Of a DNA stretch of 64,000 nucleotides, positions 13,799 through 31,693 are shown piece after piece. Source of the DNA: Allodiplogaster sudhausi (lineage: Eukaryota > Nematoda > Chromadorea > Rhabditida > Diplogasteridae); assembly GCA_945643635.1 (NCBI GenBank), contig CALZFC010000107.1, forward strand, positions 629,501 to 693,500. The letters are read 5' to 3'. Position 1 is the first letter of the stretch; every line of letters begins with the position of its first letter. The position numbers and the translations under genes are program-made. A model generated the notes under the pieces. The model worked only from the letters and a program-made list of their open reading frames with translations, ran no database searches and was not told the DNA's origin.

Positions 13799-14220
13799 CG
13801 CATCAATCAAGAATTCTTGCAAGCCACTCTCTCTTTCTTTCTGTCCTCTCTCTCTCTCTCTCGCTCTCTCTCTCTCTACTCTACAATATCATATTCAATC
13901 TTCGCAACAAACGTTATAATCTCTATCATACATTTTATCTCAAAATTTAACCTGATCATGATCAAATAAAATGTGCACATACAAGTTTTTCGAGTCCACA
14001 GCAGCAGTCTGCTTTCACAATCGGGAGGAATTCCTACAACTTCACGTCCACATGGGCGTCTATCTAAAAAATGAAATCATAAAGAAATGCAATAATAAAA
14101 TCACAACTATAGTAATTTTAAGTAAGAGGCTTTTGCAAGACGGAAGTCCGAAAAGAAAGGAAAGGAAAGTACAAGAGGAAGTGGGAAGAAGCGGAAAGAA
14201 CCTCGTGTTGTTCTGGCCAA
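13799..14220. other. Convergent spacer before MED15
   Basis: Contains a short CT tract at 13835-13880 and AT-rich sequence. It is the joint 3' region of the plus-strand membrane-protein candidate and minus-strand MED15. No gene supported. Confidence 0.55.
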
Positions 14221-15987
14221 TCAAGAGATGATATCATCGTAAGCAGTGAAAAGATCATCCAGAGCCCCGCCTGCCAAGGATCCGAACCCACTGGACTGCC
14301 CTCCTTGAGCCGAAGACTGCCCAGCGGCCATGTAAAACTGTCGAACTGTTGATTCCTGCAATCACGTTCATTCAAAAACAAATAATATGATAGCCAGAAG
14401 CAAGAAAAAGTAGACTGGGAACTGGAGGAGAACAAACCCATGTGTCTAGGAAGTCAGTGATGGTGCGCAGCCCCGGACGTCCAAGGCGGTCATGGATGTT
14501 GTTTTGTAGATCATCGTACAGGTAAGCATCTCAATATTTCATCAGTTTACTCTATAAATTATACACTTAAAATTCTTCGCTGCGACGAAAACGTCCCAAA
14601 GATAATTTATTCACGAAAAGAAAAGGAAAAGAAAAAAATGAGAACCAACAGCAGAATGATATACTATCACCACGCTTAGTAGCTTCTCATGTTCTATTGA
14701 AAAAGAAGCAACGAAATGCACGAACCGATATCAAGAGCGGCCCGGTCAACGGAAACAACTCCGTTTGGATAGTGAAGAGGAATAACGAGACGGAGAACAG
14801 GAACGTTGTGGCTCTCTTCAAGAACATATTCTTCTTATTCCTCCTTCCCTTTCTTCCTTCCCTCACTCTCTCTCTCTCACATTCTCTCTCTCTCACCCTC
14901 CCCTTCACTCTCTCTCGTTCTCTCACTCTCTCTCTCTCACCCTCCCCCCTCACTCTCTCTCGTTTTCTCAAACCCTCTCTCTACTTCCCTTACTTACTCA
15001 TACGGCATTTGACAATAAGATGATGTGGATCGCGTTGTTCAAACCCGTGTTCGACCTCGAATCGGTCACTCACTGCGTGTAATTCTCTGATAGCCGCCTC
15101 GCTCAGCTTCTAAGAGAGTGTAATTAGTGGATTGCACCAGTGACTCCAAGCGTCTTCCTCACCTTTGGAGGGCCATGCATTGACTGTCCGGGCACATTCT
15201 CCAGAGGAGTCGGCAGGAAGTCCTCCATTCCGTACAGTTCATCGACGCTGCTAGGCGGTGCAGTGCCTGGCTCGAGAGAAGGGGCGGGGTTCGGAGGGGG
15301 GCGGGCAGCCAGGAGGGAGGGAGGAGGGCCACTCTGGTGGTGACGAGGCATCATCGTGTGCGGAGCAGGGTACGGAATGCCGTGCTGATCACGGTAGTGG
15401 GCGTGGCTTGAGAGGGCGTGGCTTGGCATTGGCCCGCCCCCAGGATGCTGCGCGGGGGGAAGCAGAAGTTGTTGAGGAGGGCCAGGATTGCCCCATGCAG
15501 AACTGTGTGGCGGAACCATTGAGTGTTGAGGTGGGGCCTGGTGAGGATGGGGGTACCCCATGTGCTGGGGAGGGGGTCCCTCGCCATTCAAGAGAAGAGA
15601 TGCATTGACAGCATCGACAAGTGGCTGAGGCTGCTGTGGAGGGGGCACCATGACATTCTGCTGGCTGTGCTGTTGGTGTTGAGAGGATTGCGCCTGCAAG
15701 AGGAAGAGAGGAAGAGTTGACATGAGGAAGAGAGGAAGAGTGGACAAGAGGAAGAGAGGAACGTGCCAGGAAATCAGCCTTGCGTTGTATCCACGACTCC
15801 AGGTTAAGCAGGTAGTCCAGAGAAACAGCTCTTCTCCCCTCCAGCACCGCTAACATTGTTTCCAATTTCTGCGCAGCATCTTGGTTTCCTTCCACACGAC
15901 ACTGCGCAGCTCGCATTCTAAAACAGGAAGGAGACGCAGAAAGAGAGAAAAGGAGAGCGATGCAGAGAGAGAAAGAGAGTGAGAGAG

Positions 15988-16030
<43 letters not shown>

Positions 16031-17275
16031 CGAACCGGAGGCTCTCGCAATGGGGGCGGAGAGCGCGCAGCTTCTGCTGGTAGATGGCGGTGTCGTGGTC
16101 CATGGCGTGGTGCGGGTGGAGCATGTGTTGTTGCATTCCATATCCTCCAGGCATTCCACTCGGCTGATTGATCAGTGACTCCAGGACAGATGGCTGTGCC
16201 TGGGGAGGGGCATTCATGAGATGGCCTGGGTGGGGATGGCCTGGGTCTCCGTATGGAGCCGCGGCTTCCCAGGCACTCCGTGGAGGGCCAGGCATCGCCC
16301 GCATCTGCTGCATCCCGTGTGGCTGCAGCTGCATTGGCATCTTAGGCCGGTTGCTTGCCTGGCCGTACCCGGGATGCTGCGGCATGTAAGGAGATGAGTA
16401 GACGGTATCCTCTTGGTTAGTTGCCAGCTGCGGTGGAGGCTGGCCAAGGGGCGGGGCTGCTCCAAGGGGAGGAGCTTGGCTGATCGGTGGAACTGAAGAG
16501 GGAGGCGTAGCCGTAGGAGTGGCCTGGGGCGGTGGTTGTTGGTGGGCGGGTCCAACTCGAGCATGAGTGGGTTGGGGATCTGGAGGAACACCAGCCCGGT
16601 AAGTGGAGGAAGCTGCTCCCGGCAATGAGTTCGAGGCTGCGGCGGTGGAAGTGGGGGGAGTGGAGAAGGGGGATGGCTGCAGGGCAGCTGGCACCGCAGC
16701 CGACTTGCTGTTGCAGTTGATTGCATTGATCACCTACAAACATGACTCTTCTACTCTAAATACTCCCTCACTTTCCCTTCCTCGTAATACTTACCGTACC
16801 CATGCATCCTAAGCAATAAACAGTATCGACAAAATCTTTCCTACCAAAACCGCAGTTTACATATGGAAAGTACAACCTATTACGGCCCAAAATCAGGCAA
16901 ACTTCAGTGGAAAGAGAGAAGCAAAAAGATTCAAGAAGGCAGAGAAATAACCTTGGCTATAGTGCGCATGTACTCATCCTTGCTGATGCACTTCTGGAAT
17001 ACGTACTCCTCCACTTGGCGAGCATCTCCAGGCACTGGCAGGTTCGGAGCATTCTGGCGATTACGCGCCAGTTCAGGCTCCCTGGAGAGAAGAGGAGAGA
17101 TGACGAGATAGCGCGCAAGAGAAAGAGGAAGGGAGGGGAGATAGATAAAGAGAAAGAGCGAGAGAGAACATAAGAGAGAGAGAGAGAGCGAGAGAGAGAG
17201 AGAGAGAGAGAGTACTGACAGCCGATTGATAACATGATCCCTGAATCGCTGCGAAGGCCAGTCGTCGTCCCCCAT
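14221..17275 (-). CDS. MED15: Mediator of RNA polymerase II transcription subunit 15
   Basis: Mediator tail subunit that binds activators through an N-terminal KIX domain. Read on the minus strand from ATG at 17275: [18 protein letters not shown], a CT-filled intron (17213 to about 17090), then the rest of the KIX domain ([20 protein letters not shown], about 17020-16950). Next is a long Pro/Gln/His/Met-rich region in exons at about 16730-16040. A central helical part follows ([13 protein letters not shown], 15880-15770), then more Pro/His-rich sequence (15700-15150). The conserved C-terminal block comes last ([20 protein letters not shown], about 14790-14740; [32 protein letters not shown]), ending at 14221. 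The KIX domain and C-terminal block together make the assignment specific. Exon ends within the low-complexity centre are approximate. Confidence 0.85.
15955..16030. repeat. (GA)n microsatellite, MED15 intron
   Basis: A near-pure GA run (CT on the sense strand of MED15) between the [11 protein letters not shown] exon and the [11 protein letters not shown] exon. Similar tracts fill MED15 introns at 14870-14975 and 17160-17212. Confidence 0.9.
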
Positions 17276-18235
17276 TGCAGCCTGGTTAAATCGGTTCCAC
17301 TTACACATGACAAGGAAAAGAAATCGAAGAAGGAAGAAGAGCAAATACAGCAGGCGAGGGATACGCTTTCAGCTATCTCCCAGTGCAAGATCGACATCTT
17401 TACTTCAACCTCATTTACAACTCCACTCATAACAAGCAAAGAGATCTTTCACACCCCAAACACGCCGGGAATTAAGAAAGAGAGAAGACATAAGGGGTGC
17501 AATGTAGTAGAGATACAATGCAACAGCAAGACAATGGGAAGCTGTATGCACAAGAAAGAGAAAGTGAGAAAAAGACAGAAAGATATAGTGTGAGAGAAAC
17601 AGTGAGTGAGAGAGAGGGCGGGAGAGAGAGAGAGAGAGGGCGGGAGAGAGAGAGAGAGAGGGCGGGAGAGAGACAGCTTAGAATCCGCATTCCCATGATT
17701 GACTCTCTCGTGGTTTGCACGCGCACAACAGAGCAACATCAGCCAACATGGAGATCGATTGAAAGGGCGGCAGAACAAAGGAGAGATAAGAAGGAAGGGA
17801 GAAAAGGTAGAGGGGAAGGATAACAGAAGAGTGAAGAGAGCGGAGAGATAAGAAGGAAGGGAGAAAAGAGAGAGGTAGAGAGGGGAAGGATAGCAGAAGA
17901 GTGAAGAGAGCGGAGAGATAAGAAGGAAGGGAGAAAAGAGAGAGGTAGAGAGGGGAAGGATAGCAGAAGAGTGAAGAGAGACAGAAAGAGAGAATTTCAA
18001 ATTGATAGCAGACAGACCACACCGCGTGCATTACCCACAGTGGAATACAGGAAAGAGCGCCCTTACCTCTAAGAAAGAGTCATGGAAGACTTGACAGAGA
18101 AGAAAATAAATTTCAACCACTTTGAAAATACGGTTAAATAGTGTCAACCGAACAAGTGAATACAATAAGGGATTTGAAGATAAGAATGGAAAATAAATAC
18201 TAAAAAAATTTTTAAAAATAAGGCGGAAAATAAGT
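17276..18235. other. Spacer between MED15 start and DDX23 end, with tandem repeats
   Basis: No supported gene. (GA)n with GGGC interruptions covers 17590-17672 and a ~66-base tandem repeat lies at 17775-17985. The MED15 promoter should lie in the first few hundred bases. An AT-rich stretch at 18100-18235 is the DDX23 3' end. Confidence 0.6.
17775..17990. repeat. Three-copy ~66-base purine-rich tandem repeat
   Basis: Three head-to-tail units each read GAGAGATAAGAAGGAAGG, then GAGAAAAG, then GGGGAAGGATAGCAGAAGAG. The last two copies are virtually identical and the first lacks a short AGAGAGG insert. It lies upstream of MED15. Confidence 0.85.
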
Positions 18236-22706
<4,471 letters not shown>

Positions 22707-23127
22707 AGTATCAGGACCACAAACGCTCCTTTCTACGACTTATTTTATCACGTTTGATGAAGAATTGACTCCCGGCCAGGTCAGATACATAAGACGATTT
22801 ATAAGAATCGTTCTATCTTGTAAAAGAATTCGATTCAGTTTCACTCACACTTTATTCTTTTCAAAACGAAACAGGACAACACTCAGGCAATTTCCAAACG
22901 TCTAAAAATTGCATACATGAGGCAGCAAATTAAAGTCAAAGAAAACAAATAGCTCCAACGGATAAGTAAAGCGTAGGGGCAGCAGAAACAGAACAAACAA
23001 CTTACTGTCACAAACCAAACAAGCTTTTATTGGAAAGCGAAGTTTCCGCATTGAATAATTGCGAGTTGGTGAAGAAGGCCATTACAATGATAGATTGTAT
23101 GCTCTTGGGAGGAAGGCCGAAAGGTGC
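22707..23127. other. Spacer between DDX23 start and CCT6 end
   Basis: AT-rich, no supported gene. It should contain the DDX23 promoter and the CCT6 3' untranslated region. Confidence 0.6.
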
Positions 23128-26100
23128 CTACTGGGGGGTCTTGAGATTGGTCATCCCAGCACGCATAACTTCATCAACAAGAAGAAGGTTACAGGCCATG
23201 ACGCAGCACGAGGAGAGGCTGTTCTTCTTCACGATCACGTTGTCCCAGATTCCCTCAAACACTACGTAAGTGAAACGCTATAGAAAATGACCTGGTTTGC
23301 ATACATCCTTTTCAGCTCCTAGGCTCTAGCATAATTTGAATTTAATTTCTTAACTACTCGTTGCATAGCCTCGCTTATCAAATATGTTATTTAAATAAAT
23401 CAATAAATAACAATGCTTCTATTGGAATGGTGAGTGCATTTCATCTACAAGTAGTGTGAACATAGACGTACGCCTAATTATTAACGCTATTTGGGCTTCG
23501 GATAGGGAGCTTAGTACTGACTTTACCTGGCTCAACCCCCACGGTACCGCAATTTTTTGCTCCGTGCTTCCTAAGTTGCATTCAAAAGCTCTAAGTTCAT
23601 GGGGCGTCGAGCTGAGTAGAACACGCTATCGATTGGGTTTGTACGACCCTGGGGTCCGAGATACAGACCCTCCTAATTCCCACTTTTCGTCCAGGGTCCT
23701 ATAAGAGATCAGAAGAGCCTTCTGGAGAGCTCGTAGGGTCCCAGTTTTCGGATCCTTAAGGCAATTTAGAAAATTTAAATTTCGGGCTAACCCACCCAAT
23801 ATTATTGGAAAAAATTAAGATTTCGGCTTACCCACCCAATTTTGAGGGCCTCGTACCACCGTTTTTTTCCTTGCTTTAAACGTATTGTCGAACAAATTTG
23901 CTCGGTACTAATTTGCATAAATTGGCATATTTTAACCCATAATATAGAGGGTGAAAAATTGCTAATTAATAAATAGCGAACATATTACTGGCAAATTTTT
24001 TCATGCCTTTTTCAAAATCAAATAACAGCAGGGAACCCTTCTTTCCCCTGCAATCCGGGAATTCAGAAGTGATAGTTTTCTTGTTCTCATCGCGCGCGCA
24101 AAATTAGAATTCTTAGTACTACTTGTGATTTCTCAACTTTTGTTCGATCTCGGGCCGGAAGCCAAATAGACTGCATTTATATTCGCTGAGAATGGATCCT
24201 TCCGTTTTACCGGAAAGCAGGTGACTACTTTCCGGTAAAACGGAAGCTTAACTTACAAAATGGAATGAAGGGAATAAGGAAGGCAGCCTGACCTGCGGCG
24301 GGGCGGCTTCCCCGCTCTGGATGTCCAGGCCAACGGCGATAGAGGGATTCAGCTCCCTCTCCTCGACTAGCTTCACGATTGTCTGCTGAGCATCGAAGCC
24401 AGCGTTGATGGCCAGAGTCTTGGGGATGACAAGAAGAGCATTGGCGTAGGCCTGAGCAAAGGAGACACACTATAAGTATACGGTAGTCACTACACTCATC
24501 CAACCAGAGCTCCGAGCTTCGCGCGTCCCTTCACTTCATTCGCTGCACTCTTCAGCATGCAGTGGGCCGCAATCTCAAAAGCCCCAGCGCCGGGCACCAA
24601 GGCTCCTTCAAGAATAACTTTATTAGACAGGAATATATTAAGCCTCCCCCACTTTGATATGGCATCTCGGAGTTCAGGAAACGAAACATTCTTTTTAGCA
24701 AAGGAATGGTTTCTTCATGGAGAGAGTGCGAGAGAGGACAAACCATCAGTGAGAGTGTTGAGAACAGCACGGAGACCGTCGTGGATAGCATCCTTGATCT
24801 GGACGATGGTGTGCTTATTCGGCCCCTTCACCAGCAAGGTCACCGACTTTGGCTCCCGACAATTCTCGATGAAGGTGTACTTGTCCTCCCCAAGGGTGTG
24901 CTCATAAACCAAACCGGCCCAGCCGAGCACCGAAAAGAAAAAAATTTAATGTTTATCCAGTTTAGTTTTTTGAAAGATTTCACTAAACAAATATATAAAA
25001 AACCTGGGGAGTGAGATCATCGACAGAATTGACAGCCTCGCCTCCGCACGCCAGCTGCAGTCTTTCCATGTTCCGTCGCTTGGCCCGACGGAGTCCGATG
25101 ATTCCCTCCGCGGCCAGCAGATCCAGTGACGGGGGATCTATTCCCTACAAACAACACAATTATCTTCCCTTATACGACTGTCATATCCGTCAAAACATTT
25201 ACAAACAAGAAGACTTGCAAACCTTCTGGTTAATAACGACAAAGTTCTTGCCGGAGCCAACTGGGCAGACTTGTTTCTTGAGTTCGATGATCTTGAGAAC
25301 TCTCTGAGTAATGAAATGACGCTCAGCCGCGAGGAGCTTCTCCCGCTCTGCCGCGCTCTTGTAGAAAAGACCCGAATTGACTTCACTCAAATCACACAAA
25401 ATCAAGCAGCGCCCCTTCCGTACAAACATCAATAGTCTACATGCACAACTGCCAATAAAAAGTGAAATATTGAAAGGCCTGAAAATGAATGAAGCAGAAA
25501 GTGAATACAAAACTGACGTCTTTTCATATTCGAGAGAGACATTGCAAGTGAGAATGTGCGCGTCTTCGACATGCTTCGGCATATCAGGGTGTCTGGCTCC
25601 GTGGTCGAGGACGAGTCCCTTGACCAGGCACGTGTCCATGTCCAACTCATGCATCATCTCCATCACTTCCACCATGTGCAAATCAGGAATCGAGTCTCCA
25701 TCTCGGATTGTCAGCACCGCGTCCACAATGCATCTGTACAATCATTTTAATTAGCTCATTATCCTTTACGGCAAATGTTCTAAACATCTAGAGCGTTATC
25801 TTATTACTTAACAGGGCCGAATATGAATGACAATAAACCGAACTCAGTCATGTGATCCGCCAGCTTCTGATGCAACTTGGTACGAAGAGAAGTTCGGGCG
25901 ACGTCGACGAGGGTGTCTCGATCAGCTTTCACTTCCGTCTATATAATCAAAAATGGAATTTAAACTTTCGATTAAATGAAAATAACACGAACATCCCCAA
26001 AAGAAATCTGTCTGACCTTAAACTGATTAAGGAGAGCAAGAGTTCGCGCGTTGGCCCATTCAAATCCTTCGATGAGAAGTCGCGGATGAACGCCGTCCTG

Positions 26101-26585
26101 CACGTAAATCTCAGCTTGGCGGAGAAGTTCTCCGATCAGCAGAACAGTCGATGTTGTTCCGTCTCCAGTCACGTCATCCTGGGCAGTCGATGCCTTCGCA
26201 ATCATCGATGCCGTCGGGTGTTGGATGGACTACAATTCTTTCGTCATGGGGAAGGAATGTCAAGCAATGAGTCTGCATTACCATTTCATGCAGCAGAACG
26301 TTGCCATCTTTAGTCAGCTTGATGTCGCCTGATCCGGACACAAGCCTAGACGTAAACAAGCAAGTCATCAGTGTTACCAAACACGGTGTTCCTACCATCG
26401 CATCTCCGAGTTCATGTAGAAAAAGTAACCCTAAAAACAAAGACTAACATCTTAAGTGTGCCCTTTGGCCCGAGGTTTGAACGCATGACTTCCTGGAGTC
26501 CCTTTGCTCCGCTACAGTTCAGCTCAAGGGCAGCGGCATGGCGAGCCAACTCGGCCTTCGGATTGAGACACTGGATCGAAGCCAT
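23128..26585 (-). CDS. CCT6: T-complex protein 1 subunit zeta (CCT6)
   Basis: One of eight subunits of the cytosolic TRiC/CCT chaperonin that folds actin, tubulin and other proteins. From ATG at 26585: [40 protein letters not shown], then [38 protein letters not shown] (nucleotide-binding GDGTT), [91 protein letters not shown] and [19 protein letters not shown]. The C-terminus ([31 protein letters not shown]) ends at 23128. About nine exons; nearly the full family length is accounted for. The last intron (about 23264-24291) is ~1 kb and holds a perfect hairpin and repeat sequence. It is divergently transcribed from PSMC5. Confidence 0.93.
23770..23875. repeat. Dispersed intronic repeat, copy A (CCT6 intron)
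   Basis: A short internal duplication (TTTCGGGCTAACCCACCCAA, then TTTCGGCTTACCCACCCAA about 42 bases later) is followed by TTTTGAGGG...CCACCGTTTTTTTCC. A clearly related sequence lies at 27975-28055 in a PSMC5 intron, in the same orientation. Confidence 0.55.
24199..24246. repeat. Perfect 19-bp inverted repeat (hairpin) in a CCT6 intron
   Basis: CTTCCGTTTTACCGGAAAG at 24199-24217 is followed by a 10-base loop and its exact complement at 24228-24246. It lies about 45 bases inside the CCT6 last intron from its donor. Confidence 0.9.
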
Positions 26586-27049
26586 TCTGTAAACAAATCG
26601 TTTATACAGGTATAACATACGCTGTAACATAACAAATGAGAAGAAGAAACACCACGAACTGGCGACGTTAAGAATCTTCTTCGAAGGATTTTGTAAAAAC
26701 ATTTCAGGAATTTCACTACACATTATTGAAGATATTAGTAACGTTGTGGCAATTTAGTTAATAAATATCACACTTAAAAAAAAATTGTTCTCGAAGAAAA
26801 TTAGTTCTCATAACAATTTTTTTTCTGAAGTAGGTAAGTAAAATTTGAGATTAGATAAACCTTATTTCATTAAAGAAAAACTCTTAAATGAGTAGTTAAC
26901 TTCATGGAAATATCGCGCAAAAAACGGCATTTGTATTTCAACTCCGCCCAACTTGATGACTTTGTCTTCTGAATGTAAAATTTTGGAACAGTTTTTGTTT
27001 GTGCAACAATTAACCGTATTTATATTTTTAAATTAAAGTTGAACGTAGA
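26586..27049. promoter_or_regulatory. Divergent promoter region between CCT6 and PSMC5
   Basis: 464 bases lie between the two divergent start codons, AT-rich and with no open frame of note. It must contain promoters for both genes; no specific element could be assigned. Confidence 0.5.
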
Positions 27050-30278
<3,229 letters not shown>

Positions 30279-30398
30279 GCGATGCGCAATATATTTATCC
30301 TATATTTATTACTCGATGGCGGAAGTAAAGACGATGTGAAATTTGTCGAATGGTTGTGATATGTACACCTTGTTAGCGGAGGGAGGGAGTGTGTTTGT

Positions 30399-30443
<45 letters not shown>

Positions 30444-30560
30444 GAGTGAAAGGGGAGGGAGGAGGGGCGAGGAAGGCTAAGGGGTGTATAGAGAGGGAGG
30501 CATCGATTGGCTGGAAGGAGGGGCGGGGGCAAGAGCCGGGTGGTGAGGAAGTCTCAGCTG
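30279..30560. other. Spacer between PSMC5 and UBL3 with (GA)n
   Basis: Holds the PSMC5 3' end and the UBL3 leader. A GA microsatellite covers about 30400-30442. The UBL3 frame is open upstream to an ATG at 30507, which would add 18 residues. Confidence 0.6.
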
Positions 30561-31131
30561 ATGCAGCATCAAGGGGAAGATGAAGCGGTGCAGGTGCGAG
30601 TGATGCTCGTGAACGGGAAGTCGCTGCTCCTCGCTGCCCCCTCCTCCTTCAACATTGCACAGCTGACGGAGAAGCTCCTGCAGGAATGGCCATCGGGTGA
30701 GTCAGCCATTCCTTCTCCATTCAAGCACACATTACAGATTGGGATGACGAGAAGGTGGAGGACGCGTCTCTGCTCAAGTTCATCTACCACGGAAGGTTCC
30801 TTGACTCGTCCGTCTCCTTAGATGCCATTGGCCTTTCTCCTGGAGCATCCACCACTATGCACATTGTTACTCGTGACAGACTCGCCCTCCCTCCTCCAGC
30901 TGGTCAGTCACCGAATTACCATGAAGCATCACATTTCCCAAAGTTCTCTTTTATCATAAAAACTTGTTTTGACTTGTTGTTCAAAGATACCATTCTTTCA
31001 CTCGTTCGAGGCATTTCTGTTCGATTCCTCATAGTCACTTATTTCCACTATCTGCAGATTATGGTATTGTCGTTGCAGGAGATATTCAGAAGCGGAAACG
31101 AAGTGGATGCTGTCGTTGCAGCATTTCTTAG
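30561..31131 (+). CDS. UBL3: Ubiquitin-like protein 3 (membrane-anchored ubiquitin-fold)
   Basis: Prenylated ubiquitin-fold protein linked to sorting of proteins into small extracellular vesicles. Three exons, 30561-30696, 30738-30902 and 31079-31131, join in phase and encode 117 residues, exactly the usual UBL3 length. Seen: VQVRVMLVNGKSLLL (first strand and turn), LTEKLLQEWPSDWDDEKVED (the WP-x-DW motif), LLKFIYHGRFLDSSVSLDAI, and GASTTMHIVTRDRL. The tail is polybasic and cysteine-rich, ending SGCCRCSIS. The last four residues, CSIS, form a CAAX box whose terminal Ser predicts farnesylation, with adjacent cysteines available for palmitoylation. An upstream in-frame ATG at 30507 is possible but gives a non-conserved leader. 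Confidence 0.9.
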
Positions 31132-31693
31132 TGTTTGTTTCTCTCGTTCTCTTCATGTCTCTTGCTCTTTCATCTCTGCCGCACTACAAGGCATCCCATG
31201 CAAAACGGGCTCAGTCCTCATGTCCAGCTGCCTCGTTATTTCTCATTCTTCTTTACCACAACCTTAGCGCTCACGTCTTCTTTGAACTATTAATTACTGA
31301 CTTTAAAGTGTGAGCTTCATCCATCCGGTGTTACTTGTTTTTCTATTCTTTGATTATTCACTTATATTAAACCTTGAGTAGTGAGATGGCGCGTAACAGA
31401 TTTATGGTCCCCATCTTTATATTCATCTTTCGCGCTATATCATTGAAATGATCTATCTCGTCATATTGATTGATCTGTCACATCGATCTTTACCATTGCA
31501 CATACGCTTCTAGGATTGTTTTTTTCATAAATGCAGGCTTTTAATACTTCATAACATACCAGAGGAAGAGACGATATAATTTACAAGGTATACATGAATT
31601 GATAGCGTTGCGAGATAAACCTGACTAGTCATGAAAGGCAAGTTGTTCACTAATAATAAGGTTATTCGTTGGTGCGAATCAGGCTGAGCGAAT
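31132..31693. other. Convergent spacer between UBL3 and DDX11
   Basis: AT-rich 3' flanking sequence of both genes. No gene supported. Confidence 0.6.

Noticed and set aside
15140..16726. Plus-strand and alternative-frame ORFs across MED15
   Set aside because: They mirror the Pro/Gln/His-rich minus-strand exons; KIX and C-terminal MED15 blocks fix the true frame.
23456..23704. 82-codon plus-strand ORF in the CCT6 intron
   Set aside because: No recognised motif and no splice context; composition is ordinary, so it is noted only as part of an unplaced repeat-like block.
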